Shown here piece by piece: positions 1 through 22,167 of a stretch of 64,000 bases of DNA. The position numbers were made by a program, and so were the translations under genes. A model generated the notes under the pieces. It did no database searches. It saw only the letters and a program-made list of their open reading frames with translations, and had not been told where the DNA came from. Source of the stretch: Glandiceps talaboti (Eukaryota; Hemichordata; Enteropneusta; Spengelidae). Numbering within the stretch: position 1 is the first letter of the stretch; every line of letters begins with the position of its first letter. The stretch lies in assembly GCF_964340395.1 (NCBI RefSeq), contig NC_135560.1, positions 5,228,498 through 5,292,497 of the forward strand, read 5' to 3'.

Positions 1-715
1 GCTAGAATTTCATCTCTCATGCTACTAAATGTCATTGTTTAAGGCGGGTTGAGGTAGCATGTGGCATGCTAAGGAGTTACCAGAATAGAACACCAACAAG
101 GGAAAAACCATTTAAAACATTGAACATTCGGAACTTCTGAAGTACATCGAGGCCATAAAAAGGGCTGATTACACGAGTTTGCTAACTATTGCACAATTAA
201 CCGAATACATCTGAATACATCCAAAACTTTCTACCTGAGATATCCCCAGGTCATAAATGTGTGTGCTTCTACACATTGACGTCATCCAAGTTGAGTACCC
301 CCCCACAAACAAGCAAAAACATTTTCTTTTAATTTCCTCCTTAGTTGCTTTGATTTCGCCTGCTCAAAATGAAACATGACACTTGGAAACTTTAATTGCA
401 TTATTTCAAAACAACGACTCGTATGGTATTCACATGAATTTACATACTGACCATAATTCCATATCACCATTAAATGAAGTACAGTGTACTTTGTTTGGGT
501 TTTTGCTTTGTTACTATGGGAACCAGATTTGCTATTCATCGTTTTGGAAGCATATCGCTCGATAGGTCAGCAGTGTCACCAGAGCTAGAGGGTGATTGAT
601 GGGGTCAAAGCACTAGGTCAATCATTTGATTGTTTGTGCGCGTTTTCTCAAACCATTGATGTCTTATCGATGCTAAACCCATGTTTGTCATTACAAGTAA
701 AACAACAATGATAAT

Positions 716-925
716 TATTAGAAACCGTATGACCGATCGTGGAGAAAAAAAAGGTGAAAAAGCTACTTCTCGTATTTAAAAATGGGGCTACGACCGTATG
801 ACCAATTGTGGACAATAGACAGTGAAAAAAATACTTCTTCTTCACTGGGCTGTGACCATGCGACTGGTCATGGACAATAGACAGTTAAAATTTTCTTCTT
901 CACTGGGCCAAGACTGTACGACATA
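716..925. repeat. Degenerate tandem repeat, about 65-70 bp unit, three copies
   Basis: Three successive stretches share the pattern 'cgtatgacc...gtggac/gagaa...cttcttcactgggc', starting near 728, 795 and 850. The copies differ by substitutions and small gaps, so the array is old. Confidence 0.55.
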
Positions 926-1057
926 CCACCTAGTGCACCTTAATTATGAAGAGGCATTGGTACATTATATATATGTAAAAAGTTAAACAAGCTCATTTTA
1001 ATTTTTGTCAAAATTCAACAATATTTCATAAAAAATTTCTGTCAAAAATGTCTAAAT

Positions 1058-1588
1058 TTAGATGGGGTGTGGGGTCACAATTTCAATTCTAGAATTTAAA
1101 CGGACATGGTTACCCACTATTATTTTGTCACTGATAAATAGCTGGAATAATACATTGTACACATACAGCATAAAAAAATAATCTATCACAGACTTTTATC
1201 CTTTTTTGCAGTTTTCTTATATTTTTCTTTAAAAATCGTAAAGCAGCTGGGGATAAAATAACATAGTATTTTATGAAATAATGAAAAGAAATTACAAACA
1301 AATACGTCTGGACATAATACACATTGCACTAAAATGTGTAAGTTCATTAAGTGCTCCAGGGATAATCTTTAACTGTCAAAAATTATGATGGAGTTAGTTG
1401 TTGTAAATCTACTTATTTCGACCCAAAACAATATGTGTAGATACAAGAAATGGTCATTATCTTGAAATCAAAGGTGGTGACATAGTATTTTCTTTGCATT
1501 TTTTACATATTCAGTTATCACTGCTTAGGTATGCAAAGTATAAGAAAAATCTATCGACTTTTTTTGAATTTGACACCTCTCCCCTTAA
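1058..1588. repeat. Dispersed repeat family, copy 1 (about 530 bp)
   Basis: Nearly the same sequence occurs in the same orientation at 33602-34133 in a furin intron. Both begin with 'tttagatggggtgtgggg' and end in 'gaatttgacacctc' followed by a C-rich run. The copies differ by scattered substitutions and 1-3 base indels. No coding capacity or recognised transposase was seen. A non-autonomous mobile element is inferred. Confidence 0.75.
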
Positions 1589-2043
1589 GGATCTGGCTCT
1601 GTAGAAATGCAATGGATTATGCCATGGTGTTATTTATATAATGAAATAATTATGTAAACTGTGTGTATTTGAAAACATGATGAGAACTTTGACGGAAGAT
1701 GGTGCAAGTATTGTTTGCTGCTACAAAAAAAAGGGGGAAGTGTGAAGCTATTACAAGGTTGTCACTGATAGGAACATTGACAAGTCATATATTTTATTAC
1801 TTATTAACAATACAGCCAACAGATGTGATTGTTTCCTTTCTTTTATAACCAATCACAATGAACCTGAACATATTAAGATCATTGACATTTCAAGGAAAGA
1901 CTTGTTTTCATAAGGTAGAGCATACATTATACCTACATCGTGAGTGGGAATAAGATGCCATGTACAAGACCATCATGGAAACTTAGACAAAATAAGGCCT
2001 CAGTTACAAACTTTAACACTTCCTGATTGTTTTCACTCTGCAG

Positions 2044-12441
<10,398 letters not shown>

Positions 12442-12493
12442 GAATACAAAGAGACTTATATAAAGAACTGTAAATATACTTTTCTGTGTGATT

Positions 12494-12722
12494 GTCGTGC
12501 TGTAAACCTAGATATTTTCGCTAGAAAATTTTACGATTTTACAGTCTTCAGCTAATTCTCAAAGACTAATTTTTACTAATTACCAGATTGGTACATTGTT
12601 TTCAAATGTAAGAAGGCATTTTAGTCACTATTTTAAATAGTATTTATTTTTGTGACTTTGTTTTCTAGTGAAATTAGCGAAAATAAGTCTTTAGTGAAAA
12701 TGTCCAGGTTTACAGTACATTA
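12494..12722. mobile_element. Short inverted-repeat element, copy 1 (MITE-like)
   Basis: Left end 'tgctgtaaacctagatattt' pairs with the complement of the right end 'gaaaatgtccaggtttacag'. A diverged relative lies at 14228-14427, ending 'gaaaatgtccagattttcag'. No coding capacity. Confidence 0.65.
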
Positions 12723-13901
12723 TGTTCAAGAGAATTTCATTTTGATTCTGCCAGCCAAAGGGTGAATGAGCCTCAGGGACAAATTGCCCTGAAAATCAAA
12801 AGTTATTCAATTCTCTCCAAACTTTTCCATATGAAAGTTGTTCCTGTTCCTTTTGAAAAAATAAAAATAAATTTGAGAGTACTCTTTGTTGTTTTGAAGG
12901 AAATCACCATTCTGTTATTTCCCCATAGAGTTTATAGTACTTGGCGGCCATATTGGATTCTAAAATGACTAAACTTTGATATCATTTTTGAGCTCTTGTT
13001 TCAAAAATGATTTGGGCCCAGATTATTTTTATTTGATTTCAGTTGAGAATAGGTTGGTGTGTTGCTGAACAGAGTAACAGTAAAAGTTTAAAAGAGTTTA
13101 TTTCTGAGGCGCATTTCACTTTAAGTGAAGTCTTCTCGTAACTATCCTACTACCATCAGCATTGGTTCATACAACTTGCATTGTTCATACTGATGGTCAG
13201 ATATCATCCATACTTACTTAGTTACCAGGCTTTCACCAAACTCCTATGTTCTATGGTTTCTTTGATCCCAGATTATTGTTATTTATTTTAATTTGAGAGT
13301 AGGTTGGTGTTTCCTTGAATGAATTAACAACAAAAGTTTGAGTTTGAGTTGGCTTAGAGTTGAAGGAACAAGGTGCACATTTTGGTCTTGTTTTCACTGC
13401 ACTGGAAATTCATTTGTTGACATTACTGTATGTTGTGACTATGGAAAAATAACACTTACAGGGTAGGAAAAATCTGCCTCCAGTAAGAAATTGGAAACAA
13501 GGCAAATTGATCTAAAACAATAATTCTAATAACCAATATTTTCAAGACAGGTTTACAGCTTATTAGACTGATACATTTGTCATTGGTTGTGTTCCTGTTA
13601 ACCATTAGTTAAACACAACTAAAAATTGCAAATATGGAACAAAATTTATAATTTACTACAACAAAAGCAAGAATGTTTAAGGAGTGTACACAACAATAAA
13701 TCATTAAGTCTAACATCTCATGTGTATTAAATACACTATAATATTTTTAGCAATATAATAGTACTGAAACATAGCACATAAGTTTTTTATCTCAAGATAT
13801 CACTGGTGACAGGGTAGACTTACTTCTTCCTTTTTGTGTTTACTGTGTCATACTTATTATGGTATTTTTCCCTCTCTTTGTCGGTGCACATTTTTGGCTG
13901 A

Positions 13902-13907
13902 AATAAA
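13902..13907 (+). terminator. Possible TRPM polyadenylation signal
   Basis: AATAAA about 1.46 kb after the TRPM stop. In AT-rich DNA such hexamers are common by chance, so this is weak. Confidence 0.2.
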
Positions 13908-14227
13908 GTTCCAATATAATAGTTTACCAAGGCTTAGATTTGAAGGAATAAGGTACAAATTTTGAAGATGTTTTCACTGAAAATTCATTTATTTGAAATT
14001 ACTGTATGTTGTGACTACAGAAAAATAACATTTACAGGGTAGGAAAAAAATTGAAAATTTCTACCTCTGGTAAGAAAGTGGAAACTGGGCAAATGCTTTC
14101 CAAGGTTGTCATTTTCCACTGTTGAGTCATAGAAAAGCAATCTAGGCAATCAGGGACACCATTTTTAATATGTTACTCAATGTTAATATGTTGTTAATCT
14201 GTTTGAAAACTGTTCTGAGCTTGACAG

Positions 14228-14427
14228 ATACTGTAAGTGTTGTCCACAAGATATTTTAACGTATTTGACTAGTTCTAAAAGACTACTTTTTGTACATTAT
14301 TGAGCTTTGTACTCTTTAGTATGTGCAGAAGACATTTTCGCTACTACATATTAGTGCATTTTTCATTCTTAGCAAAATAAATGAAAATAAGTCTTTAGAG
14401 AAAATGTCCAGATTTTCAGTATATCAC
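14228..14427. mobile_element. Short inverted-repeat element, copy 2
   Basis: Related to 12494-12722 through the shared block 'gaaaataagtctttag' + 'gaaaatgtcca' and the phrase 'agtatgtgcagaag' with 'acattttcgct'. More diverged at its left end. Confidence 0.5.
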
Positions 14428-14499
14428 ATAGGTATATCATCATGTCAATCTGTTTTATCAAAATGTCAGCTGGTTACATATGTCTGTCAGTGAGTTATA

Positions 14500-15255
14500 T
14501 TTACATGTATATCAGCTTTTCATTGAGCTATATCAATATGATTATGAACTGTATCAGCATGTTATGTAGCTATATCAGTGTGACAATGATCTATATCAGT
14601 ATGTCATGTAGCTATATCAATATGATTATAATCTATATCAGCATGCCATGTAGCTTTAGCTCTATCAATGTAATAATGAACTATATCAGCATGTCATGTA
14701 GCTATATCAATATGATTATAATCTATATCAGCATGCCATGTAGCTATCAATGTAGCCATCATGTATCTATCAATGTAATAATGAATTATATCAGCATGTC
14801 ATGTAGCTATATCAATATGATTATAATCTATATCAGCATGCCATGTAGCTATATCAATATGATTATAATCTATATCAGCATGTCATGTAGCTGTAGCTCT
14901 ATCAATGTAATAATGAACTATATCAGCATGTTAAGTAGCTATATCAATATGATTATAATCTATATCAGCATGCCATGTAGCTCTATCAATGTAATAATGA
15001 ACTATATCAGCATGCCATGTAGCTATATCAATATGATTATAATCTATATCAGCATGCCACATAGCTCTATCAATGTAATAATGAACTATATCAGCATGCC
15101 ATGTAGCTATATCAATATTATTATGATCTATATCAGCATGCTTTGTAGCTCTTTCAATGTAATAGTGAACTATATCAGCATTCCATGTAGCTATTTCAAT
15201 ATGATAATGAACTATATCAGCATGCCATGTAGCCATATCAATATGATAATGAACT
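14500..15255. repeat. Minisatellite with higher-order structure, open in one frame throughout
   Basis: Alternating blocks of 'tatatcaatatgattataat' and 'ctatatcagcatgccatgta' with 'gctctatcaatgtaataatg'. Basic units are about 42 bp, combined into larger units of about 66-84 bp. The plus frame stays open from 14442 to 15296 because units keep the frame and lack stops, giving a Tyr/Ile/Ser/Met repeat. No sign of a real protein. Confidence 0.9.
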
Positions 15256-16129
15256 TATCTGTATCTTTGTCAGCTATACCAATGTGTGCCATTTAGCGTT
15301 ATCAGTACATGACAATGAGATCAGTGCTGGTAATTGAAGCATATAAATCTGTAATCCTCGGTATATCAGCATGCTACTTTAAAATCGATGTGCCAATAGA
15401 ATATATTGAGATATAATAATAAATAAGCCATATCAGTGTGTGATTGAGCTATATTGAACTGTCAGTAAGCCATATCAGTGTGCCAATGAACTAATATCAG
15501 TATGTCAGTGAACTGTTGTGATTGGTAAATGAGTCATATCGGTATGTTAGTGAACTATATTGCTATGTAAATTAACCATATCAGTGTGTACATTAGCTAT
15601 AATATTAGTATGTAAATTAGCTATATCAGTATATAAATTAGCTATATCAATTTGTAAATGAGCTGTATCAAACAAGTATGGTAACTATATAATAAAGCAC
15701 TGCACATTTGCACCACAAGTAACACTAAAGGCATGGTGCATGCAATATTGAGGGGAAGAAAACAATTTTGTACATAGTTTGTAGGCAATAGACTTGTTCA
15801 CCTTGAAATGAATGAATCAGTAATAACTTGAACAAAAATAGTAAAATGCATATTGTATTTACAGAGAAACAGAGTGTAAGACACTTGTATCATTTACTAT
15901 GTATTCTATATATATATGTATTCACTGTCACTATGACTTTAGGATAAAACTGTTGTCCATTACAAGTTGTTGAATTATCACTAAGTAGGAAATGCTTGTA
16001 GTTACAGCCATTAGGGCTTTCATGATTAAAAACATCAGTTTGCGTCCTGTATAAAAGGTGAAGGTTTAGCATAATTTATAATTTTGTACGTCGATGTCAT
16101 CTACTTGTTATACTTTAATTTGGAATTGA

Positions 16130-16590
16130 TAATGGAAAATCAAGGTGGCACAAGCTGAGTTTGTAAGATGTTTTACTCGACTTTTAACGTACTTTAAGTT
16201 TCAATTAAAGTATTCTACTATAATGTTAATGATGGTGCATACCTTTGAAGGCATGATCATCTTCTAGCATCATTAGTATAGTTCTAGGCATAATAGGGTT
16301 TTCCTCAAAATTTTAGTCCTGGCATACTGAATTATTACTGTAGTCTGTAAGATACATTATGCCATGCCTATCAGCTAGTGCTGATGTGAAAGGGATTGAC
16401 TGATGCACGAGGGCGTCCTGTCACAGCGTAGCTTACAGACTTACTAAAGTACGTCATCAAATTGTTTGGTTTGACTTCTGCCAACAGCAAGTGATGGTTA
16501 AGTATGCTTTGACAAGTAGAATACTACAGGTTCCATTTTAATCTGCCGCAAGAATTACCCAAAGAATGTACAAACTCAGTTTATGTCCCA
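16130..16590. mobile_element. Degenerate inverted-end element, copy 1
   Basis: Starts near 'ggtggcacaagctgagtttg' and ends near 'gtacaaactcagtttatg', which are partial complements. A relative starts at 18732 with 'atggcacaagctgagttta' and shares 'aatgctaatg(t/a)tg(a/g)tg' and '(c)tttgaaggcat'-like blocks. It is non-coding, and the assignment is by shared sequence only. Confidence 0.45.
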
Positions 16591-17132
16591 ACCTTACATG
16601 CACACCAACCCCTGGGCAGGATTGGTATGTTGTTAAAATAACATAAACTTATAGTCAAAGTGCCAATGAAAGGAGCAAAATGAAGATCTTTATCAAATCG
16701 TACAATTCATATAATTTTCTTTGGAGAGTCAACAGATCAAAGTAGTGTAATTTTTGTACAAATCCAGAAAAAGAGTGCAATACTATTATTATATGTATAT
16801 ATAGCAATTGTTGGCATTTAGTTGAGATCCACTAGATAGTCCTGCTAGTGTCTTATCTATGCACTGCCTTAGAAATATTTTTGTAAAATGCAGAGTATGC
16901 ACCATATACAGAGGAATGTATCTCTATATTATGTGTGTTGTTTTGGAATGTTGTTGGTTGACATAGTAACAGTGTACTGTTGATGTTGTTGGTTGGCATG
17001 GTAACAGTGTACTGTTTTGACTAAAACACTTTTTTCTTGCCACAGTATGTACTGCACATTTACTGGAGATCTCGATTTCAAAGTTTTACTCCTTACATGA
17101 CAGGGTTTTTAAATTTTCTTGTTCTATGCACT

Positions 17133-17163
<31 letters not shown>

Positions 17164-18731
17164 GTGTCTGTCTGTGGTTTTGTCATACAGTGCATGATCC
17201 AAGGTCAGTGGTTATTACATACCTTCACATACTTTGCCATAGTTTCAGATAGCAACATCTGTGATACTTGCCAGACAGGTAAAACTTATATTGACAACAT
17301 GCAAGATGAGGAAAATATTGCAATTCTTACATCAGACTCCAATATTGGCATTCTATCAGAATGAAATTTACAATAACCAAAATCAACACGTATTTCCCAG
17401 TATATAAAAACATTCACTTGGCATGTAATAAAAATATTACAGCAGCTGCTCTGATATGAACTTTTGCATCAGGATATTATCAATTCTCCTTGCATTGGAC
17501 AGATTACTATCAGATCCTCAGGGCTAGGCTCAAATACCCATATTTGGGAAGGGATATATGCTAATAACCTCTATGATTGAATTTGCATATGGTAATACTG
17601 ATTGATATATATATATATCTTGAATAGATGCATATGAATGGGCCTTGGCTTGTGCACTAGATAGTTTCACTGTTGTAGAAGACACCTACCTCATGAACTG
17701 TTAATGCATTAGATTTTTTGTCTCTCATTTCAGAATCTGACATTTTACTATATCGATTATAATATGCAAAGTAAGACATGTTGTTTGTATGTGCGTATGT
17801 TAATCATTTACTCTGTAATCACTTTTCTCAGATTCCAGTCTTCAACTGTTGTCATCGACTGTAAGGTACATCATGTCGTTCTGCCCTCACTGGCCGCCTC
17901 TCTCAAACGGGGTTGACTAATGTGTGAGGGCACCTCGTCACAGTGTACCGTACAGACTACTGTTGTCACTACTTGTTTTGTTATAAAGTATACTTATACA
18001 TTTCTGGCTGTTTTCAAAAATAAATAAACTTCACATCAAACTTCTATGTATATGTAAATCCTCTCTGTAGACAACACTTGAAAATTGTAAGTCAAATCAT
18101 ACCTATTTCTTGAAAGGATTGGTATTAGTTGATAAATTTCAATTTTCATGTTTATATTGTTTTTCTTGGCACCTTATATTGGACTATCTCAGCATTTTCA
18201 TTTTTGTTTATGATTTTCAGAAAAAATATGTTTATTAAACACTGAAAAAAAAAAGAAAAATTATATATACTTTTACAAATGAAAATTTCTACTCCCAGAA
18301 CCAAACATTTCTTGGTAGTGAATCTCAAATTTTCAGTGATGTCTCGTCATCTCTTGTCAAGCGATTCACTACAATGGGCTACTGTCCATTTGGGATATCA
18401 AGTGCTTCTGAGAAATTTTTGGCTGTGACTAGAGATTTTCGGGTGTAACTATGAACTCAGAGTCCATTCATTCTCATATTATGCTTTTATCGATGTATGA
18501 GTTGTATAAGTAATTTGATTATTTTAAGTAGTCAAGTATATTGAGATTTTTAAATAGATGATACTGTGTGCTAAAATAGTGTAGTGTAGGTATAAATTGA
18601 GTACATAAATGGCTGAAAATTCAAAACTTTTCACACCTAAATTTGATTTTTTTTTCAAGGAAATTATAACATGTGACTCTAAATGCCAAGCATTCAAGAT
18701 TCCATATTTGCATTAAATATGTATTTTAAAA

Positions 18732-19372
18732 TGGCACAAGCTGAGTTTATGAAACAATTCTAATATAATGCTAATGTTGATGTGTGCCTTCAAGGCATTC
18801 AAACTTGTCTTTCTGACATTGTTAGCACCGTGAATGGTACTGTAGGGATTTTTGTTATATTATAGTATGTGTATACTTACTTGTGTTTGTGAAATTGCCT
18901 GTATGTTATGCCTGAATACAAGGTATGGTGGTGTTCTGCCTATACCATTTAATGATGGTTAAAAATATGCCAGTAAATGGAATACTAGAAGTAACATATA
19001 CAGCAACAATTACCCCAGTAAACATGTGAACTCAGCTTCAGACTCTCTCATCAGTCCTCGGGAGCATCGCTATTAGGTGTTTTGTATGTACAGATATTTA
19101 CCGCATAATTGTACTAGAATATCCTTGTACTGTGGACCTTCATTGACTACATAGGGCTAATCATTTGTTGACGTGTTACTTCTATGCTCTGTGTTATTCC
19201 AATATCGCAGTAACATGTCAACAAATTCTTAGCCCTATGTTGTCAATGAAGGCCCACAGTACAAGGGTATTCGACTATACAGTAGATATTGGTATATAGA
19301 AAACAGTCCTTTTACCAATGCGATGCTCCAAGGACTGTGAGAGAGTCTACCTCAGCTTGTGCCACTTTAAAT
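18732..19372. mobile_element. Compound element with a long foldback segment
   Basis: The first part (18732-19030) resembles 16130-16590. From about 19031 to 19370 the DNA is an imperfect inverted repeat: 'gactctctcatcagtcctcg' at 19041 pairs with the complement of 'ccaaggactgtgagagagtc', and 'ccttgtactgtgg' pairs with 'cccacagtacaagg'. Arms are about 150-165 bp with a short loop near 19185. Confidence 0.7.
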
Positions 19373-21404
19373 CATCTAGGTAGACAAGTGTTCGGTCAAC
19401 CAAAAAGCAACACTTCTCACTAAACTGTTACAACGCTTGCTTGTATTGTACCGAATGTTTCAGTTTATGGAATACTATTTGACACGGTCGGCTATGTGGA
19501 CGTCAACATTCATAAGCAGCCTTGCTAGCTTATATCTCAATTAGATCAATACATGTTGAATCCCTCAAATTTATTCACTTTAATGATGCACTGTTTGATC
19601 TTTAACTTTCAAAAAAAGGTTGCTGATAAAGTCTGTTGTTAATATCGCCCCACACAAAATTACGACTTGATAATATTTCTAATGGTTATTTGACAATTTG
19701 TCACTGCAATAAATTTTGTTCTCAGATTTTCATCAAGTTGTAATAGTTTAGTGAGAGTGTTATCAATTCTGAACTGAAGAAATGGAATTTTTACTTTCAA
19801 AGAGAAAATCAAAACTATAATATACAAAGGCAATAGTGGATGTGGAAAGGCAGGGATATTTATATTTATACCAATTTCATGTGCCAAGCTGAACAAAAAC
19901 ACATCTGTGTCATGACAATGCTTGTTTACATCACTGGTTCTGCTGTGTTCAAAATATTAGTCAAAACATTCAAGATTGCCATTACTTTCCCCATTTTTCT
20001 TTAATATTATTTTTCTTTAGTCAGTAGGAAAATACTGTGACCTAAAGGGTTGTCACAGACAAAGCCCCCTTAGGCCACTCGTATTTTCCTTGGCTGAATG
20101 AAGAAAAATATAGGGGAATATTATCTAAGTACAATAGAGTTTAAATGTTTTATGATGTGTCTGAGCTAACAAATATGAATTGGGATATGTTTTTTTTGTT
20201 TTTGTTTGATTTATATACCATACATATATTTCTTTTAGAAATGTGTATGCAATTTCAGTTAAATAATTTATCCAGCAACGTATCCTAGTCCATTTTACAT
20301 TTTAGAACTGAAACTAATTGAATGAGAAAAGTTACATTAGGGTTAGGGATTTTAAGATCCAGAATTGTGTTGATGAAGTGAGTGTAAGAAGCATTACTAT
20401 GAAAGGTTTTGTCCTCATTTGGGTTCAGTGTCCTTCAGGTATGCCTCAATAACTTACCATTCACAAACTTTCTATGTTTGAGTTTTATGGAATGTTCGTT
20501 TCAAGTTTATTATTATCATTTTTCATGAAATGAATACAGAGTTGCATTTTTTTTGTCATTTCAGCAGAAATATTATAAAAGACTATGTCATATTTCTTCT
20601 CATTTTGCTTGATTGTGTTGTTTACTGTAACCAAGAGGTGCTATTTTGCAAACAAGTTTCATGTCACTTAGAAGTATATACACACACGTATGTGTGTATA
20701 CTCTCTAGACAACAATCTAAATAAAGGTTTGTGTATTCTACCAGAGAACATGTATGAGGAATCCATTATTGGCTATAGTCATACTGTTGATTACTACTAT
20801 ATATAAACACTTTTGACCCTACACATTTTTTACACCAAAATTGATTTTGCCCCGTACTACTCGAATTACAGATCTTGTCTTGTGGTCTCGTGTAGAGTGA
20901 GATGTCATAGTATGAACTAAATCAAGTGCAGCCTGAATAATGATCGTCATAGCGGAAGTTTCTGTCAGAACTTAACGTTTGCATCAATCGACCATTGCCA
21001 ACTACCTGGATAGGCTGGTAACTGGTGAATTATCAAATACACGGATATATTTCACACAAAACCAGACTATGTTGAATGTGTAGTAACTATCAGTATATTG
21101 ACATTGACTAAAAGAGCGCCCTCAATGACATCTTTTTTTCGGTCAACATCCAGTGACACTTTGATAGTTCTGTTTGCAAACAAATACCAAATATCAACAA
21201 CTATTCAACCTATGTACAAATAAAGACGATTAACATTTTTTTCATCAAATAACCAAAGATATGTTCAAAGATATCATATAGATAGTTTAATAATTATCAA
21301 AGTATGAGGTAGAGTACAACTGAAAACTACAGCAGGGGCATCCCCGTGTTACAAAGAAACAAAACAAACATATACAATATACTGTATGTTTCTATAAGAT
21401 ATAT

Positions 21405-21437
21405 TCATCCATACAAAGTGTGGTTTGTATGGATGAG
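21405..21437. repeat. Short perfect hairpin
   Basis: 'tcatccatacaaa' followed six bases later by its complement. It lies about 560 bp upstream of the furin ATG. Function unknown. Confidence 0.6.
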
Positions 21438-21996
21438 ATATATTATTACCCATGCATTTATTTGCTTACTTGTTTGTAACACGGTTTTCCTGCCGTCACG
21501 TGCCAAATTGTACCGTGTCGATATCAGTGCTTTCAAAACCGACACAACTAAAATCATGTTTGATAGCTTTAGTATCATCTGATCTTTCGTACAAATACTT
21601 GAGAAAATGTTGACGAGTCGGTATTTGTCCGAAAACTTCAACAGCGCGCAAGCGGAGCTAGCAAGAGTAGACTATGGCGCCACCACTCGGTACATTTCAA
21701 AGGTCTCGTAAGTCTATCTCGTAATTTGCGAGATTTCAAAAGCCGGAAACTAGCTGTGGTTGACGAACACCACGTATCCTGTTGGCAACCTCCGCTCGAC
21801 CAGGAACTACATACGTAAACTTTTCTGTGTTTTCAGTGACTAGTGACATTTGTTTAGCCTGTCTCAGTTTTCCGTGTGCTGTAACTTCCAGAGGACATCA
21901 AAAATATGTGCGCAGCAAGGTAACATCATCGTAGGCTGTCCCCGTGGTGTGTACATTTATTTATCATTTGCTGCAACTTACGAAGTGCCCGGCATC

Positions 21997-22167
21997 ATGG
22001 AACTTTCACTGAAATTTCTCCTGCTTCTAACAACGTTACTTGTTTCGTGTATCTTTGAATTTGTAAGATGTGCCCATTACACAAATGAATGGGCTGTACA
22101 TATAATTGGAGGCAAGGAAGAAGCTGACCGACTTGCTCACAAATATAATTTCATAAATTTAGAAAAG
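21997..22167 (+). CDS. furin: Furin exon 1: signal peptide and start of prodomain
   Basis: 57 codons. Hydrophobic core '[16 protein letters not shown]', then mature start near '[11 protein letters not shown]'. '[15 protein letters not shown]' matches the convertase prodomain. Confidence 0.92.

Larger units (their letters stand above)
1..2043. other. Upstream intron of the TRPM gene, non-coding
   Basis: No exon was recognised in this stretch. The first coding exon of the channel in the window starts at 2044 after a normal acceptor, so this is most likely intron of the same gene. It contains a degenerate tandem repeat (716-925) and one copy of a dispersed 530-bp repeat (1058-1588). The short open frames here are unconvincing. 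Confidence 0.6.
12442..21996. other. Intergenic region between TRPM and furin
   Basis: Includes the TRPM 3' UTR (length unknown) and the furin promoter and 5' leader. It holds two copies of an inverted-end repeat, a large minisatellite, degenerate foldback elements and short simple repeats. No convincing coding exon was found. Confidence 0.6.

Noticed and set aside
14442-15296. 284-codon open frame as a protein-coding gene
   Set aside because: It consists entirely of a minisatellite whose unit length is a multiple of three. There is no non-repeat domain, no homologous family and no clear exon structure.
20338-20351. Telomere-like 'agggttaggg'
   Set aside because: Only a single short match, no tandem TTAGGG array.
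21850-21996. Upstream in-frame ATG for furin
   Set aside because: It would add 49 residues before the signal peptide, which is unusual for this family; the ATG at 21997 begins the signal peptide directly. Not fully excluded.
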